Shown: one piece after another, positions 54,462 through 63,146 of the stretch
Position numbering within the stretch: position 1 is the stretch's first letter
Layout of the letters: every line of letters starts with the position of its first letter
From: Bacteroides sp.
Lineage (GTDB): Bacteria; Bacteroidota; Bacteroidia; Bacteroidales; Bacteroidaceae
DNA length: 64,000 nt
Direction: 5' to 3'
Assembly (NCBI RefSeq): GCF_028690125.1
Contig: NZ_JAQVBV010000006.1
Coordinates: 124,001-188,000, forward strand
Notes under the pieces: model-generated
Databases searched by the model: none
What the model was told of the DNA's origin: nothing
Seen by the model: the letters and a program-made list of their open reading frames with translations, nothing else
Made by a program: the position numbers and the translations under genes

Positions 54462-56489
54462 ATGAAAATGTCAATAACAAAAAAAATAGCAAGAGTAGTC
54501 ATATTGGTTCAAACTATTGTGATGGTAACGTCTTGCAGTGATTTCTTGAATATAGATAATTACTTTGATGATGAATTTAATATTGATTCGGTTTTTACCA
54601 ACGCCCGGTATATGGAAGCATATATGTGGGGAGCAGCAGCAATGTTCCCTGATGAGGCGCAAACCATCAGATATGGCTACACACCCGGCCCTATGGCTAC
54701 CGATGAAGCGTTTAATGGACTGACCGGTGGCGGATCGGGCAATGTATATTATGGAATGGATTTCGCTACAGGACGTATATCTCCCGACTTTTATGGAGAC
54801 GGCAATCCCAATCTTGATCAATGGGGTAAATACTACAAAATCATTCGTAAATGTAACAGCATTCTGCAAAACCTCGATCGTCCGAAAGACTTGACTAATA
54901 CAGATCGACTTCGGATTGAAGGGTACACACGCTTTATTCGTGCCTATGCCTACTATAATCTCTTAGTAGATTATGGCTCTCCAATATTACTGGGAGATGA
55001 GGTTGTCAATACCAATGAACCTATTGAATATTACGACCGTCCCAGAGCTACCTATGATGAAGCCATGGACTATGTTTGTGAGGAATTTGAAAAGGCAGCA
55101 CGACTGCTGCCTCGACCCGACGAGGTTTCTACCTTGGACTTCGGTCGCCCGACCAAAGGAGCTGCGCTTGCTTTGATAGCTCGATTACGATTAATACATG
55201 CCAGTCCATTGTTCAATGGTGGTGCTGTTGCCAGTGCATATTTTGGAAACTGGAAACGTTCGACAGATAATGTACACTATGTTTCTCAACAATACGATGA
55301 AAAACGTTGGGCCATTGCTGCCGCTACTGCTAAACGGGTAATGGATATGGGAGCTTACAAACTCTATACTGCATTGAAGGATGATAAAACTCCCGCCCTT
55401 CCCGAAGGAGTGACATCAGACCCCAACTTCTATGAAACCTATCCGGATGGAGCCGAAGGAATTGATCCTTTCAAATCTTATTCGGACATCTTTACCGGTG
55501 AAGCTGTGGCAGCCATTAATAAAGAACTGATCTGGGGAAGAAATACAACCTACATTAATGAGTTTATCAGCAAAGGATCTTTTCCTCCTTCTCTCGGTGG
55601 TTGGGGACGCTTTTGTGTCACTCAAAAAGTGGTAGACGCATACTTGATGGATGATGGGCGCACGAAAGAAGAAGCTACCGCAGACGGATATTATTCGGAA
55701 ACAGGCTTTACTGAACAACCACGCTTTTTCTCCGGATATCCCCTCAATTCGGGAGTTTATAAAATGTATGCTAATCGCGAAATGCGTTTCTACGCCTCTG
55801 TAGGATTCAACGAAGCAGTATGGCAAGCATTGTCAAGCACAACACTCAATAATCATACAGCGAAATATTATTATCAGGATGCTGATGGTCGTGGTGGAGT
55901 AACTGCCAGTTCTCCTAACTATCCTATTACGGGATATGTCATTAAAAAGTTCAATCATCCGATGGATGCATGGACCGGTACAGGTGCACGCCATATTCAA
56001 AAAGCTTATTGTATCATCAGATACGCAGAGATTCTACTGTCTTATGCCGAAGCACTTAATAACTTGACTACTACTCATACAGTGCAATTAGGTGATCAAC
56101 AATATACCGTAAGCCGGAATGAGGAAGAAATTAAAAACGCATTTAATCTGATACGCTATAGAGCAGGTCTACCGGGGCTAACATCCAACCAACTTAGCGA
56201 AGTTTCTGAGGTCCAAAAACAAATAGAGCGTGAACGTATGGTGGAATTCCTATGGGAAAACAGACGTTACTACGATGTACGCCGTTGGGGTATTTATGAA
56301 GAAACAGAGCAAGAACCTATACGTGGGATGAATCCTGATGGGGCTACCAAAGAAACATATTACCAACGTGTCATTCCTAGTACCTCGTCGTTCCTAACAA
56401 GAGTAGTCAATAAAAAGTCCATTTGGTTACCCATTCCACGTGCCGAAATGAGAAGGTTACCTTCTCTTGATCAGAATCCGGGTTATTAA
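54462..56489 (+). CDS. SusD-like outer-membrane lipoprotein (second locus)
   Basis: 675 residues, longer than the usual 500-600. The leader ends MVTSCSDFL, so it is lipidated at about Cys25. The SusD N-terminal pattern (YYKIIRKCNSILQNLDRPKD, then YTRFIRAYAYYNLLVDYGSP) and the C-terminal segment (ERERMVEFLWENRRYYDVRRW, WLPIPRAEMRRLPSLDQNPGY) are present. Extra length sits in the loop region at about 290-430 and probably shapes the binding face. It works as the lid of the adjacent SusC. Confidence 0.93.
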   Translation: MKMSITKKIARVVILVQTIVMVTSCSDFLNIDNYFDDEFNIDSVFTNARYMEAYMWGAAAMFPDEAQTIRYGYTPGPMATDEAFNGLTGGGSGNVYYGMDFATGRISPDFYGDGNPNLDQWGKYYKIIRKCNSILQNLDRPKDLTNTDRLRIEGYTRFIRAYAYYNLLVDYGSPILLGDEVVNTNEPIEYYDRPRATYDEAMDYVCEEFEKAARLLPRPDEVSTLDFGRPTKGAALALIARLRLIHASPLFNGGAVASAYFGNWKRSTDNVHYVSQQYDEKRWAIAAATAKRVMDMGAYKLYTALKDDKTPALPEGVTSDPNFYETYPDGAEGIDPFKSYSDIFTGEAVAAINKELIWGRNTTYINEFISKGSFPPSLGGWGRFCVTQKVVDAYLMDDGRTKEEATADGYYSETGFTEQPRFFSGYPLNSGVYKMYANREMRFYASVGFNEAVWQALSSTTLNNHTAKYYYQDADGRGGVTASSPNYPITGYVIKKFNHPMDAWTGTGARHIQKAYCIIRYAEILLSYAEALNNLTTTHTVQLGDQQYTVSRNEEEIKNAFNLIRYRAGLPGLTSNQLSEVSEVQKQIERERMVEFLWENRRYYDVRRWGIYEETEQEPIRGMNPDGATKETYYQRVIPSTSSFLTRVVNKKSIWLPIPRAEMRRLPSLDQNPGY

Positions 56490-56510
56490 TTAAACGATGA
56501 AGAAAATAAG

Positions 56511-57413
56511 ATGAAACAAAGTTATATAACAATACTTGCACTTATAATGGTGCTTTCTTCATGCAATGATAATGAGTTGTTTGAAAAAGAAATGTATAAG
56601 AATGTAGTGGCGCTCATCAGTAGCGATTATTACAATACTTTTGAAGAAATTGTACCTTTATCCTCAACAAGTCAAGAAACTATAGCATATATAGCAGCTT
56701 CTTCAGGGGGAACTCATGCTCCTGGCAAGGACTTGGTTATCGGACTGGAAGAGGATCAATCTCCACTGGATTTGTACAATCGGTCTCTTTTTGATATAGA
56801 TGAAAAATTATATGCTAAATTTCTCCCTAAAGATAAATATGAGATTGTAGATTACAAAATCCAGATTAAAGCAGGAGAACGAACGGGTAGAACGATGATT
56901 AAATTACGACCGGAAGGCTTATCGCCGGATTCTACCTACTTTATAGGATTAAAAGCTACTGATATTTCCGGTGTTGAGATTAACCAGAAGAAAAATACCA
57001 TACTGTATCAGGTACTCATTAAAAATGATTACGCCACACAGGGAGAAAATGTTTTTTATGCAATGACCGGTTTGGCAAATGCAATGGTAACGGCAGGCAA
57101 TAAGAAGTTGTTTCCCCTTACTCATAACAGTGTGCGCATGATAGCCGGTACGGAGGCTTTTCAAAGTAATGTGGATCATATTAATAAAACCTCTATTATA
57201 TTAGAAGTGGGAGCTGATAATCATGTTATAATAAAGCCGTATAAGGATATTGATGTAATTCAATTGGATGGTGATTCGAAGTATCCGAATATTTTTAAGG
57301 TAGAAGAATCTTTCGGGCGTCGCTATAATGTATTTTTATTATCTTACCAATATACCATTAAGGGGGTAAAACGGATTATGCAAGAAGAGTTACGTCTGGA
57401 AATAACTAGTTAG
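56511..57413 (+). CDS. DUF1735/DUF4361-type lipoprotein (BT_3987-like)
   Basis: 300 residues. The leader MKQSYITILALIMVLSSCND gives a lipobox with Cys18. An N-terminal DUF1735-like beta domain (about 25-160: VALISSDYYNTFEEIVPLS, KAGERTGRTMIKLRPEGLSPD split) is followed by a DUF4361-like C-terminal region. Such proteins are frequent partners of SusCD pairs and are thought to be surface-exposed binders. It begins 21 bases after the SusD stop and is the last gene before a strong terminator. Confidence 0.78.
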   Translation: MKQSYITILALIMVLSSCNDNELFEKEMYKNVVALISSDYYNTFEEIVPLSSTSQETIAYIAASSGGTHAPGKDLVIGLEEDQSPLDLYNRSLFDIDEKLYAKFLPKDKYEIVDYKIQIKAGERTGRTMIKLRPEGLSPDSTYFIGLKATDISGVEINQKKNTILYQVLIKNDYATQGENVFYAMTGLANAMVTAGNKKLFPLTHNSVRMIAGTEAFQSNVDHINKTSIILEVGADNHVIIKPYKDIDVIQLDGDSKYPNIFKVEESFGRRYNVFLLSYQYTIKGVKRIMQEELRLEITS

Positions 57414-57441
57414 GCGGAAAATAGACTGGCACATTACTAAA

Positions 57442-57484
57442 AATAAAGGCAGCTTAACACACTAAGCTGTCTTTATTTTTTTTT
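57442..57484 (+). terminator. Rho-independent terminator of the PHP/SusCD locus
   Basis: AATAAAGGCAGCTTA pairs with TAAGCTGTCTTTATT around a 6-base loop (15 bp, one G-U), followed by a long T run. Confidence 0.9.
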
Positions 57485-57500
57485 GATATGAAAATATACA

Positions 57501-57508
57501 TATCTTTG
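57501..57508 (+). promoter_or_regulatory. -7 element just before rlmF
   Basis: TATCTTTG matches TAnnTTTG and ends only 5 bases before the rlmF ATG, so the transcript would be leaderless or nearly so. The nearest upstream TTTG is 15 bases away, shorter than usual. Confidence 0.45.
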
Positions 57509-57513
57509 TCACC

Positions 57514-58419
57514 ATGACAGAAAAAAGCGAACTACACAAAAGAAATAAGCATAGTGGACACTATGATTTCACTGGCTTAACAGAAGTCTATCCGGCACTT
57601 AAAAAGTTTGTAACTTTAAATCCACATGGGATACAGACGATAAACTTTTTCAATCCATATGCTGTAAAGGCTTTGAATAAGGCTTTATTGATGAATTATT
57701 ATGGCATTCGATATTGGGATATTCCAAAAGGATACCTGTGTCCTCCTATCCCCGGTAGAGCTGATTACATTCATTATATTGCAGATCTGATAAAAGCAGG
57801 ATCTTTAAGAGGAAATACGGATAAAGAGAATGGACGAAGTTATAGATGTTTGGACATTGGAGTCGGTGCTAACTGTATTTATCCGATTATAGGACAAACC
57901 GAATATGGATGGGTATTTGTAGGGTCTGATATTGATCCCTTGGCAATAGAAAATGCAAGAAAGATCATAACTTGTAATCCGATACTGGCACATAAAATAG
58001 AATTACGGCTCCAAAAAGATAAACGGAAAATATTTGACGGAATCATTGTCAAGGATGAATACTTCGACGTAACGATTTGTAATCCACCGTTTCATAGCTC
58101 TAAAGAAGAAGCAGAAGATGGTACCATTCGGAAATTAAGTAGTTTGAAGGGAGAAAAGGTGACAAAAGCAAAGTTGAATTTTGGAGGAAATGCAAATGAA
58201 CTTTGGTGCGAAGGTGGAGAGTTACACTTTTTATTAAACATGATTTCTGAAAGTCAAAAGTATCAGAAGAACTGTGGATGGTTCACTAGTTTGGTTTCTA
58301 AAGGGAGGAATCTGGATGTACTATGTACTAAATTGAAAGCGGTCAATGTTTTAGAATATAAGATAATTCAGATGAGCCAAGGTACAAAAAGTAGTAGAAT
58401 ATTGGCTTGGCGGTTTTGA
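57514..58419 (+). CDS. rlmF: 23S rRNA (adenine-1618-N6)-methyltransferase
   Basis: 301 residues, matching RlmF along its length. The N-terminal [22 protein letters not shown] and [21 protein letters not shown] segments, the SAM-binding loop [16 protein letters not shown], the catalytic NPPF motif in [15 protein letters not shown] and the C-terminal [15 protein letters not shown] segment are all intact. It methylates N6 of a 23S rRNA adenine. It is a single gene between a strong terminator and the sialidase. The ATG directly follows a -7 element; no later Met would keep the conserved N-terminus. Confidence 0.93.
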   Translation: MTEKSELHKRNKHSGHYDFTGLTEVYPALKKFVTLNPHGIQTINFFNPYAVKALNKALLMNYYGIRYWDIPKGYLCPPIPGRADYIHYIADLIKAGSLRGNTDKENGRSYRCLDIGVGANCIYPIIGQTEYGWVFVGSDIDPLAIENARKIITCNPILAHKIELRLQKDKRKIFDGIIVKDEYFDVTICNPPFHSSKEEAEDGTIRKLSSLKGEKVTKAKLNFGGNANELWCEGGELHFLLNMISESQKYQKNCGWFTSLVSKGRNLDVLCTKLKAVNVLEYKIIQMSQGTKSSRILAWRF

Positions 58420-58510
58420 TAAGTACAAATTCATTTTATTATATAGAGAAAATAGATTATTATTGCATTCGTTTTATATTCGAATCCGTGAAAACCGAAA
58501 TAAAGATACT

Positions 58511-60163
58511 ATGAAAATAAAGGAGAGAATATTTGTTATCATTTTAATGATTTTGTCATTAACTCCGAGCACAATTTTTAGTAAAGGAGTTAAATTGGAA
58601 TTGGAAAGACCTGTCATTCCTGTATTGGTAAAGAAGCAAGTTAATCCTACAGTGAAAGGAACTTTAATTAGGGTAGACAAACATCCATATACAATCAGAC
58701 AGATTGATGTTGATTTGAGTGGAAGTACCGACCTGTCTGATGTGCTCTCTGTAGCAATATATGGTGCACGTAAAGATGGATTGATAGATACATCTTATTT
58801 GATATGCCAACCAGTTCGTGCATCTCGGAAGATTTCTTTTACTGATGAAATAGCCATAGAACAAGATACTCTGACTTTCTGGATTGCAGTAACTTTAAAA
58901 GACACAGTTTCGCTAGATCACCGGATTCAGGTGAATTGTAGTCGGGTAAAAACAAGTAGGGGCGATTTAAAAAGTCCTGATGAAGCTAAACCTTTGAGAG
59001 TGGGAGTCGCATTGAGGCAGAAAGGGCAAGATGGCATTACTTCTTCTCGTATTCCGGGATTAGCTACAAGTAACAAAGGAACTTTACTAGCTGTTTTCGA
59101 CGCTCGTTACGATTCTTCCCGTGATTTACAAGGTAATATAGATATTGCTCTTCATAGAAGCATGGATAAGGGAATGACTTGGCAGCCTATTTGCAAAGTA
59201 CTGGATATGGGAGAGTGGGGTGGATTGCCCCAGAAGTACAATGGAGTGAGTGATGCTTGCATTCTTGTAGATAAAAACACGGATGATATTTATGTTGCAG
59301 GATTGTGGATGTATGGTGCATTGGATGATAATGGCAAGTGGATAGAAGGGCTGAATAAAAATAGTACATATTGGATACATCAATGGATGAAGAAAGGATC
59401 ACAGCCTGGAGTCGGATTGAAAGAAACTTGTCAGTTTTTGATAACAAAGAGTACAGACGATGGGCTTACTTGGGGTTTCCCGGATAATATTACACATAAA
59501 ACAAAGCGTCCGGAATGGTGGTTGTTTGCCCCTGCGCCCGGACAAGGGATTACCTTAGCAGATGGAACGATTGTTTTTCCAACTCAAGGAAGAGATAAAG
59601 AGGGTGCAACTTTCTCTAATATCACTTATAGTAAAGATCATGGAAAGACTTGGAATACCAGTAACCCGGCTTACAATGACGTAACGGAATGTAATGCTAT
59701 ACAATTAAGAGATGGAAGTATTATGTTGAATATGCGTGATAATAGAAACAGAGGAAACAAAGAAGTAAATGGAAGAAGGGTTTCTACGACTACGGATTTG
59801 GGAGAAACATGGGCTGAACATTCCACTTCGCGAAAAGCATTAGTGGAACCAACCTGTATGGGCAGTCTGCACCGGCATGATTATACAGTGAATGGAGAGA
59901 AAAAAAGTATACTTCTATTTGCTAATCCCAATGATTATAAAACACGTGATAAACTTACTCTGAAAGTAAGCTTTGATGATGGGATGACTTGGCCTGAAAA
60001 ATATTGGATTTTATTTGATCAATATCGTAGTGCAGGTTATTCTAGTATCACATCTATAGATGAAAATTCGATTGGAATTTTATATGAAAGCAGCCAGGCG
60101 GATATGGTTTTTATTAAAATAGGGCTGACAGAAATTCTAAAAACAAATAAACAGGAACAATAA
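58511..60163 (+). CDS. GH33 exo-alpha-sialidase
   Basis: 550 residues from ATG 58511; the frame reads back to a TTG at 58463. A signal peptide ends TIFSKG. Residues 25-170 form an N-terminal carbohydrate-binding-like beta domain. The six-bladed propeller begins with the RIPGLATS motif (first of the Arg triad) and DARYDSSRD. Five Asp boxes follow: SMDKGMTW, STDDGLTW, SKDHGKTW, TTDLGETW and SFDDGMTW. The Tyr region GYSSITSIDENSIGILYE completes the active site. It releases terminal sialic acid from host glycans. No nan catabolic genes are adjacent. Confidence 0.93.
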   Translation: MKIKERIFVIILMILSLTPSTIFSKGVKLELERPVIPVLVKKQVNPTVKGTLIRVDKHPYTIRQIDVDLSGSTDLSDVLSVAIYGARKDGLIDTSYLICQPVRASRKISFTDEIAIEQDTLTFWIAVTLKDTVSLDHRIQVNCSRVKTSRGDLKSPDEAKPLRVGVALRQKGQDGITSSRIPGLATSNKGTLLAVFDARYDSSRDLQGNIDIALHRSMDKGMTWQPICKVLDMGEWGGLPQKYNGVSDACILVDKNTDDIYVAGLWMYGALDDNGKWIEGLNKNSTYWIHQWMKKGSQPGVGLKETCQFLITKSTDDGLTWGFPDNITHKTKRPEWWLFAPAPGQGITLADGTIVFPTQGRDKEGATFSNITYSKDHGKTWNTSNPAYNDVTECNAIQLRDGSIMLNMRDNRNRGNKEVNGRRVSTTTDLGETWAEHSTSRKALVEPTCMGSLHRHDYTVNGEKKSILLFANPNDYKTRDKLTLKVSFDDGMTWPEKYWILFDQYRSAGYSSITSIDENSIGILYESSQADMVFIKIGLTEILKTNKQEQ

Positions 60164-60258
60164 AGCCTTAAATTTATTTTGAGTAATAGTTAGACTTTTT
60201 TCTTTAAACAATTTACCGTTTTTTTGGTTTATTCTATATTAACTAAGTATAAACAATA

Positions 60259-60621
60259 ATGGTTCAAGTTAGGATAAAACGAGTATACGACGAATATTCG
60301 GAGACAGATGGATATCGGGTTTTAGTAGATAAGTTGTGGCCACGTGGAATCAAAAAAGAGTGGTTGAAATATGATTATTGGGCAAAAAATATAACTCCTT
60401 CTACCGCATTGCGAAAATGGTTTCATGAAGACATTCCGGGACATTGGAATGATTTTGTAGTATTGTATCAAAAAGAGTTGGATGCTTCTTCGGCTGTGGC
60501 TGACTTTTTGTCTCTTATCAAATCATATCCTGTAGTAACATTGATTTACGCTTCTAAAGAACCAATCTATAATCATGCCCGAATCCTTCAGGATTATCTG
60601 GAAATACATCTGAAAGAATAA
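60259..60621 (+). CDS. DUF488-family protein
   Basis: 120 residues, cytoplasmic. The family signature RVYDEYSETDGYRVLVDKLWPRG is followed by WAKNITPSTALRKWFHED and a C-terminal LIYASKEPIYNHARIL. It is a complete member of the DUF488 family. Its biochemical function is unknown. It stands alone between the sialidase and the men operon, with 95 and 84 base gaps. Confidence 0.88.
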   Translation: MVQVRIKRVYDEYSETDGYRVLVDKLWPRGIKKEWLKYDYWAKNITPSTALRKWFHEDIPGHWNDFVVLYQKELDASSAVADFLSLIKSYPVVTLIYASKEPIYNHARILQDYLEIHLKE

Positions 60622-60649
60622 AATAAAAGTAATTTTTATCAGTTTCCGC

Positions 60650-60680
60650 TTTCTGTCGTTCGCTCAATTTCCTACCTTTG
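60650..60680 (+). promoter_or_regulatory. Promoter of the menaquinone operon
   Basis: -33 TTTC (60650-60653, one mismatch), a 19-base spacer and -7 TACCTTTG (60673-60680), 25 bases before the first gene. Confidence 0.65.
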
Positions 60681-60705
60681 TAATCTAAATCAAATTCGTG
60701 TAGCC

Positions 60706-61938
60706 ATGAAATATAAATTATTGGTTCTTGATGTAGACGGAACACTTCTCAATGAGACAAAAGAAATTAGTAAGCGCACACTTGCCGCTTTGCTGAAAGT
60801 GCAGCAGATGGGAGTTCGCATTGTATTAGCATCCGGCAGACCCACTTATGGAGTGATGCCATTAGCTAAGGCTCTTGAGTTGGGAAACTATGGGGGGTAT
60901 ATCCTGTCTTACAACGGTTGTCAAATTATTAATGCACAAAATGGAGAGTTACTGTTTGAACGACGGATCAATCCTGAGATGCTGCCTTATCTCGAAAAGA
61001 AAGCACGTAAAAATGGATTCGCTTTATTTACTTATCACGATGATACTCTTATAACGAACTCACCGGAGAATGAACATATTCAAAGTGAAGCCCGGCTCAA
61101 TAATCTGCGAGTAATAAGGGAAGAAGAGTTTTCAACCGCTATTGATTTTGCTCCTTGCAAATGTATGTTGGTAAGCGACGATGAAGAAGCATTAGTAAGT
61201 TTGGAAGATCATTGGAAAAGACGGTTGAATGGAGCTTTGGATGTTTTCCGTTCTGAACCTTATTTTCTTGAGGTTGTCCCTTGTTCCATTGATAAGGCCA
61301 ATACACTGGGAGTTCTATTGGAACAGCTGGAGATGAATCGTGAGGAAGTGATAGCGATAGGTGACGGAGTATGTGATGTTACTATGATTCAGCTCGCCGG
61401 ATTGGGAGTTGCGATGGGACATTCACAGGATTCGGTGAAAGCTTGTGCTGATTATGTGACGGCTTCGAATGAAGAAGACGGAGTTGCTATTGCTGTGGAG
61501 AAAGTTATTCTGGAAGAAATTCGTACGACAGAAATTCCTCTTGATGAATTGAATGCACGGGCGCGCCATGCATTGATGGGAAATCTGGGTATTCAATACA
61601 CCTATGCTGCTGAAGACAGGGTGGAAGCCACAATGCCGGTCGATCATCGTACCCGGCAGCCTTTTGGCATTTTACATGGTGGAGCTACGCTTGCATTGGC
61701 AGAAACAGTTGCCGGACTTGGCTCAATGATTCTTTGTCAGCCGGATGAGATTGTTGTTGGTATGCAAGTCAGCGGAAATCATATATCTTCCGCACACGAA
61801 GGTGATACTGTTCGTGCAGTAGGAACCATTGTACATAAAGGACGTTCTTCTCACGTATGGAATGTCGATGTATTTACTTCAACTAATAAATTGGTATCTT
61901 CCATACGGGTGGTAAACAGTGTTATGAAAAAGAGATGA
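60706..61938 (+). CDS. Cof-type HAD hydrolase fused to a hotdog-fold thioesterase (probable DHNA-CoA thioesterase)
   Basis: 410 residues. Residues 1-270 are a Cof/HAD-IIB phosphatase: LVLDVDGTLLNETKEIS (nucleophile Asp), VLASGRPTYG, DKANTLGVLLEQL and VIAIGDGVCDVTMIQLAGLGVAMGHS split over two motifs. Residues 280-410 are a PaaI/hotdog thioesterase with QPFGILHGGATLALAETVAG. Its stop overlaps menF (ATGA). The thioesterase half therefore probably hydrolyses 1,4-dihydroxy-2-naphthoyl-CoA in menaquinone synthesis, while the HAD half may act on a sugar phosphate, flavin or pathway phosphate. Both active sites look intact. Confidence 0.88.
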   Translation: MKYKLLVLDVDGTLLNETKEISKRTLAALLKVQQMGVRIVLASGRPTYGVMPLAKALELGNYGGYILSYNGCQIINAQNGELLFERRINPEMLPYLEKKARKNGFALFTYHDDTLITNSPENEHIQSEARLNNLRVIREEEFSTAIDFAPCKCMLVSDDEEALVSLEDHWKRRLNGALDVFRSEPYFLEVVPCSIDKANTLGVLLEQLEMNREEVIAIGDGVCDVTMIQLAGLGVAMGHSQDSVKACADYVTASNEEDGVAIAVEKVILEEIRTTEIPLDELNARARHALMGNLGIQYTYAAEDRVEATMPVDHRTRQPFGILHGGATLALAETVAGLGSMILCQPDEIVVGMQVSGNHISSAHEGDTVRAVGTIVHKGRSSHVWNVDVFTSTNKLVSSIRVVNSVMKKR

Positions 61939-63029
61939 CCGACGAAGATATAAGGAGCTTGACAACTATTGATACATTTATTCAGCGGAAACAGTCGTTT
62001 GCCATTTATCGTATTCCGGGAGAAAGGTATCCTCGTTTTTTAACACAAACGACCGGGGCTATCCGCCTAATTTATAACGTGAAGGATTTGGATGGACAAA
62101 GAGGGTTTGTAATCGCTCCCTTTCATGTGAATGAGGTATGTCCGATTGTATTGATACAATCGGATCAGGCAGGACAGCCTTTACCTGTTGAAGATGGAAT
62201 GGATGACTCAATATTGCTTTCGAAAGAAGAATCCTTTTTACTTCCTTATTCCGAAGAATATGCGGCGTGTTTTCATACGTTTATTGAAGCATTAAATAGT
62301 AAAACTTTTGAGAAATTGGTGCTTTCCCGTTGTCTGACCATTAAGAGAACTCCTGAGTTTTCTCCATTGGCTGCTTTCCGAGCAGCTTGCCGACGCTATG
62401 TACATTCATATATATACTTATGCTATACTCCTCAAACAGGAATATGGTTGGGAAGTACTCCTGAGATTATATTATCAGGGGAGAAGGAAGAATGGAATAC
62501 GGTAGCTTTGGCAGGAACCCAACCTTTGCAAGATGGAAAACTTCCACAAGTATGGGATGAGAAGAACCGGAAAGAGCAAAATTATGTGACCTCTTACATC
62601 CGCCATCAACTTCTTTCGTTGGGAATTCAAGCTTCAGAAAACGGACCCTATCCGGCTTATGCCGGTACTTTGTCTCATCTGAAAACAGATTTTCAATTTT
62701 CGTTGAAAAATAACAAAACTTTGGGAGAACTTTTGAATGTATTACATCCCACACCTGCCGTTTGCGGACTTCCCAAAGAAGAAGCTTATCGCTTTATATT
62801 AAAGAATGAAGGTTATGACCGTAGCTATTATTCGGGATTTATTGGATGGCTGGACCCGGATGGGCGGACAGATTTATATGTGAACCTGCGTTGTATGCAG
62901 ATTGATAAAGAGACTTTGACGTTTTATGCCGGAGGTGGGCTTTTAGCTTCGTCAGAATTGAATGACGAATGGCAGGAGACGGAAAAAAAGTTACAAACTA
63001 TGCGTAGGCTCGCACCCGTTCTTCCCTGA
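61935..63029 (+). CDS. menF: Isochorismate synthase (menaquinone pathway)
   Basis: 364 residues of the chorismate-binding family. KTFEKLVLSRCLTI, IWLGSTPEIILSG, ALAGTQPLQDGKL, LHPTPAVCGLPKEEA and YSGFIGWLDPDGRTDLYVNLR are the conserved active-site blocks. It converts chorismate to isochorismate, the first step toward menaquinone, the main anaerobic electron carrier in Bacteroides. The start overlaps the preceding stop by 4 bases. Homologues can include entC-like enzymes; the neighbouring menD settles the pathway. Confidence 0.92.
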   Translation: MTDEDIRSLTTIDTFIQRKQSFAIYRIPGERYPRFLTQTTGAIRLIYNVKDLDGQRGFVIAPFHVNEVCPIVLIQSDQAGQPLPVEDGMDDSILLSKEESFLLPYSEEYAACFHTFIEALNSKTFEKLVLSRCLTIKRTPEFSPLAAFRAACRRYVHSYIYLCYTPQTGIWLGSTPEIILSGEKEEWNTVALAGTQPLQDGKLPQVWDEKNRKEQNYVTSYIRHQLLSLGIQASENGPYPAYAGTLSHLKTDFQFSLKNNKTLGELLNVLHPTPAVCGLPKEEAYRFILKNEGYDRSYYSGFIGWLDPDGRTDLYVNLRCMQIDKETLTFYAGGGLLASSELNDEWQETEKKLQTMRRLAPVLP

Positions 63030-63146
63030 AAAAAGATCGAAACCTTTCTAAGTGATAGAAGAAGATTAGTCATAAAAGAGCATTCTGGTGGACGGAGTAA
63101 GCGAGTGATAAAAGAATAAGTAAGTTTAGTAATAATTGGTATTCCT

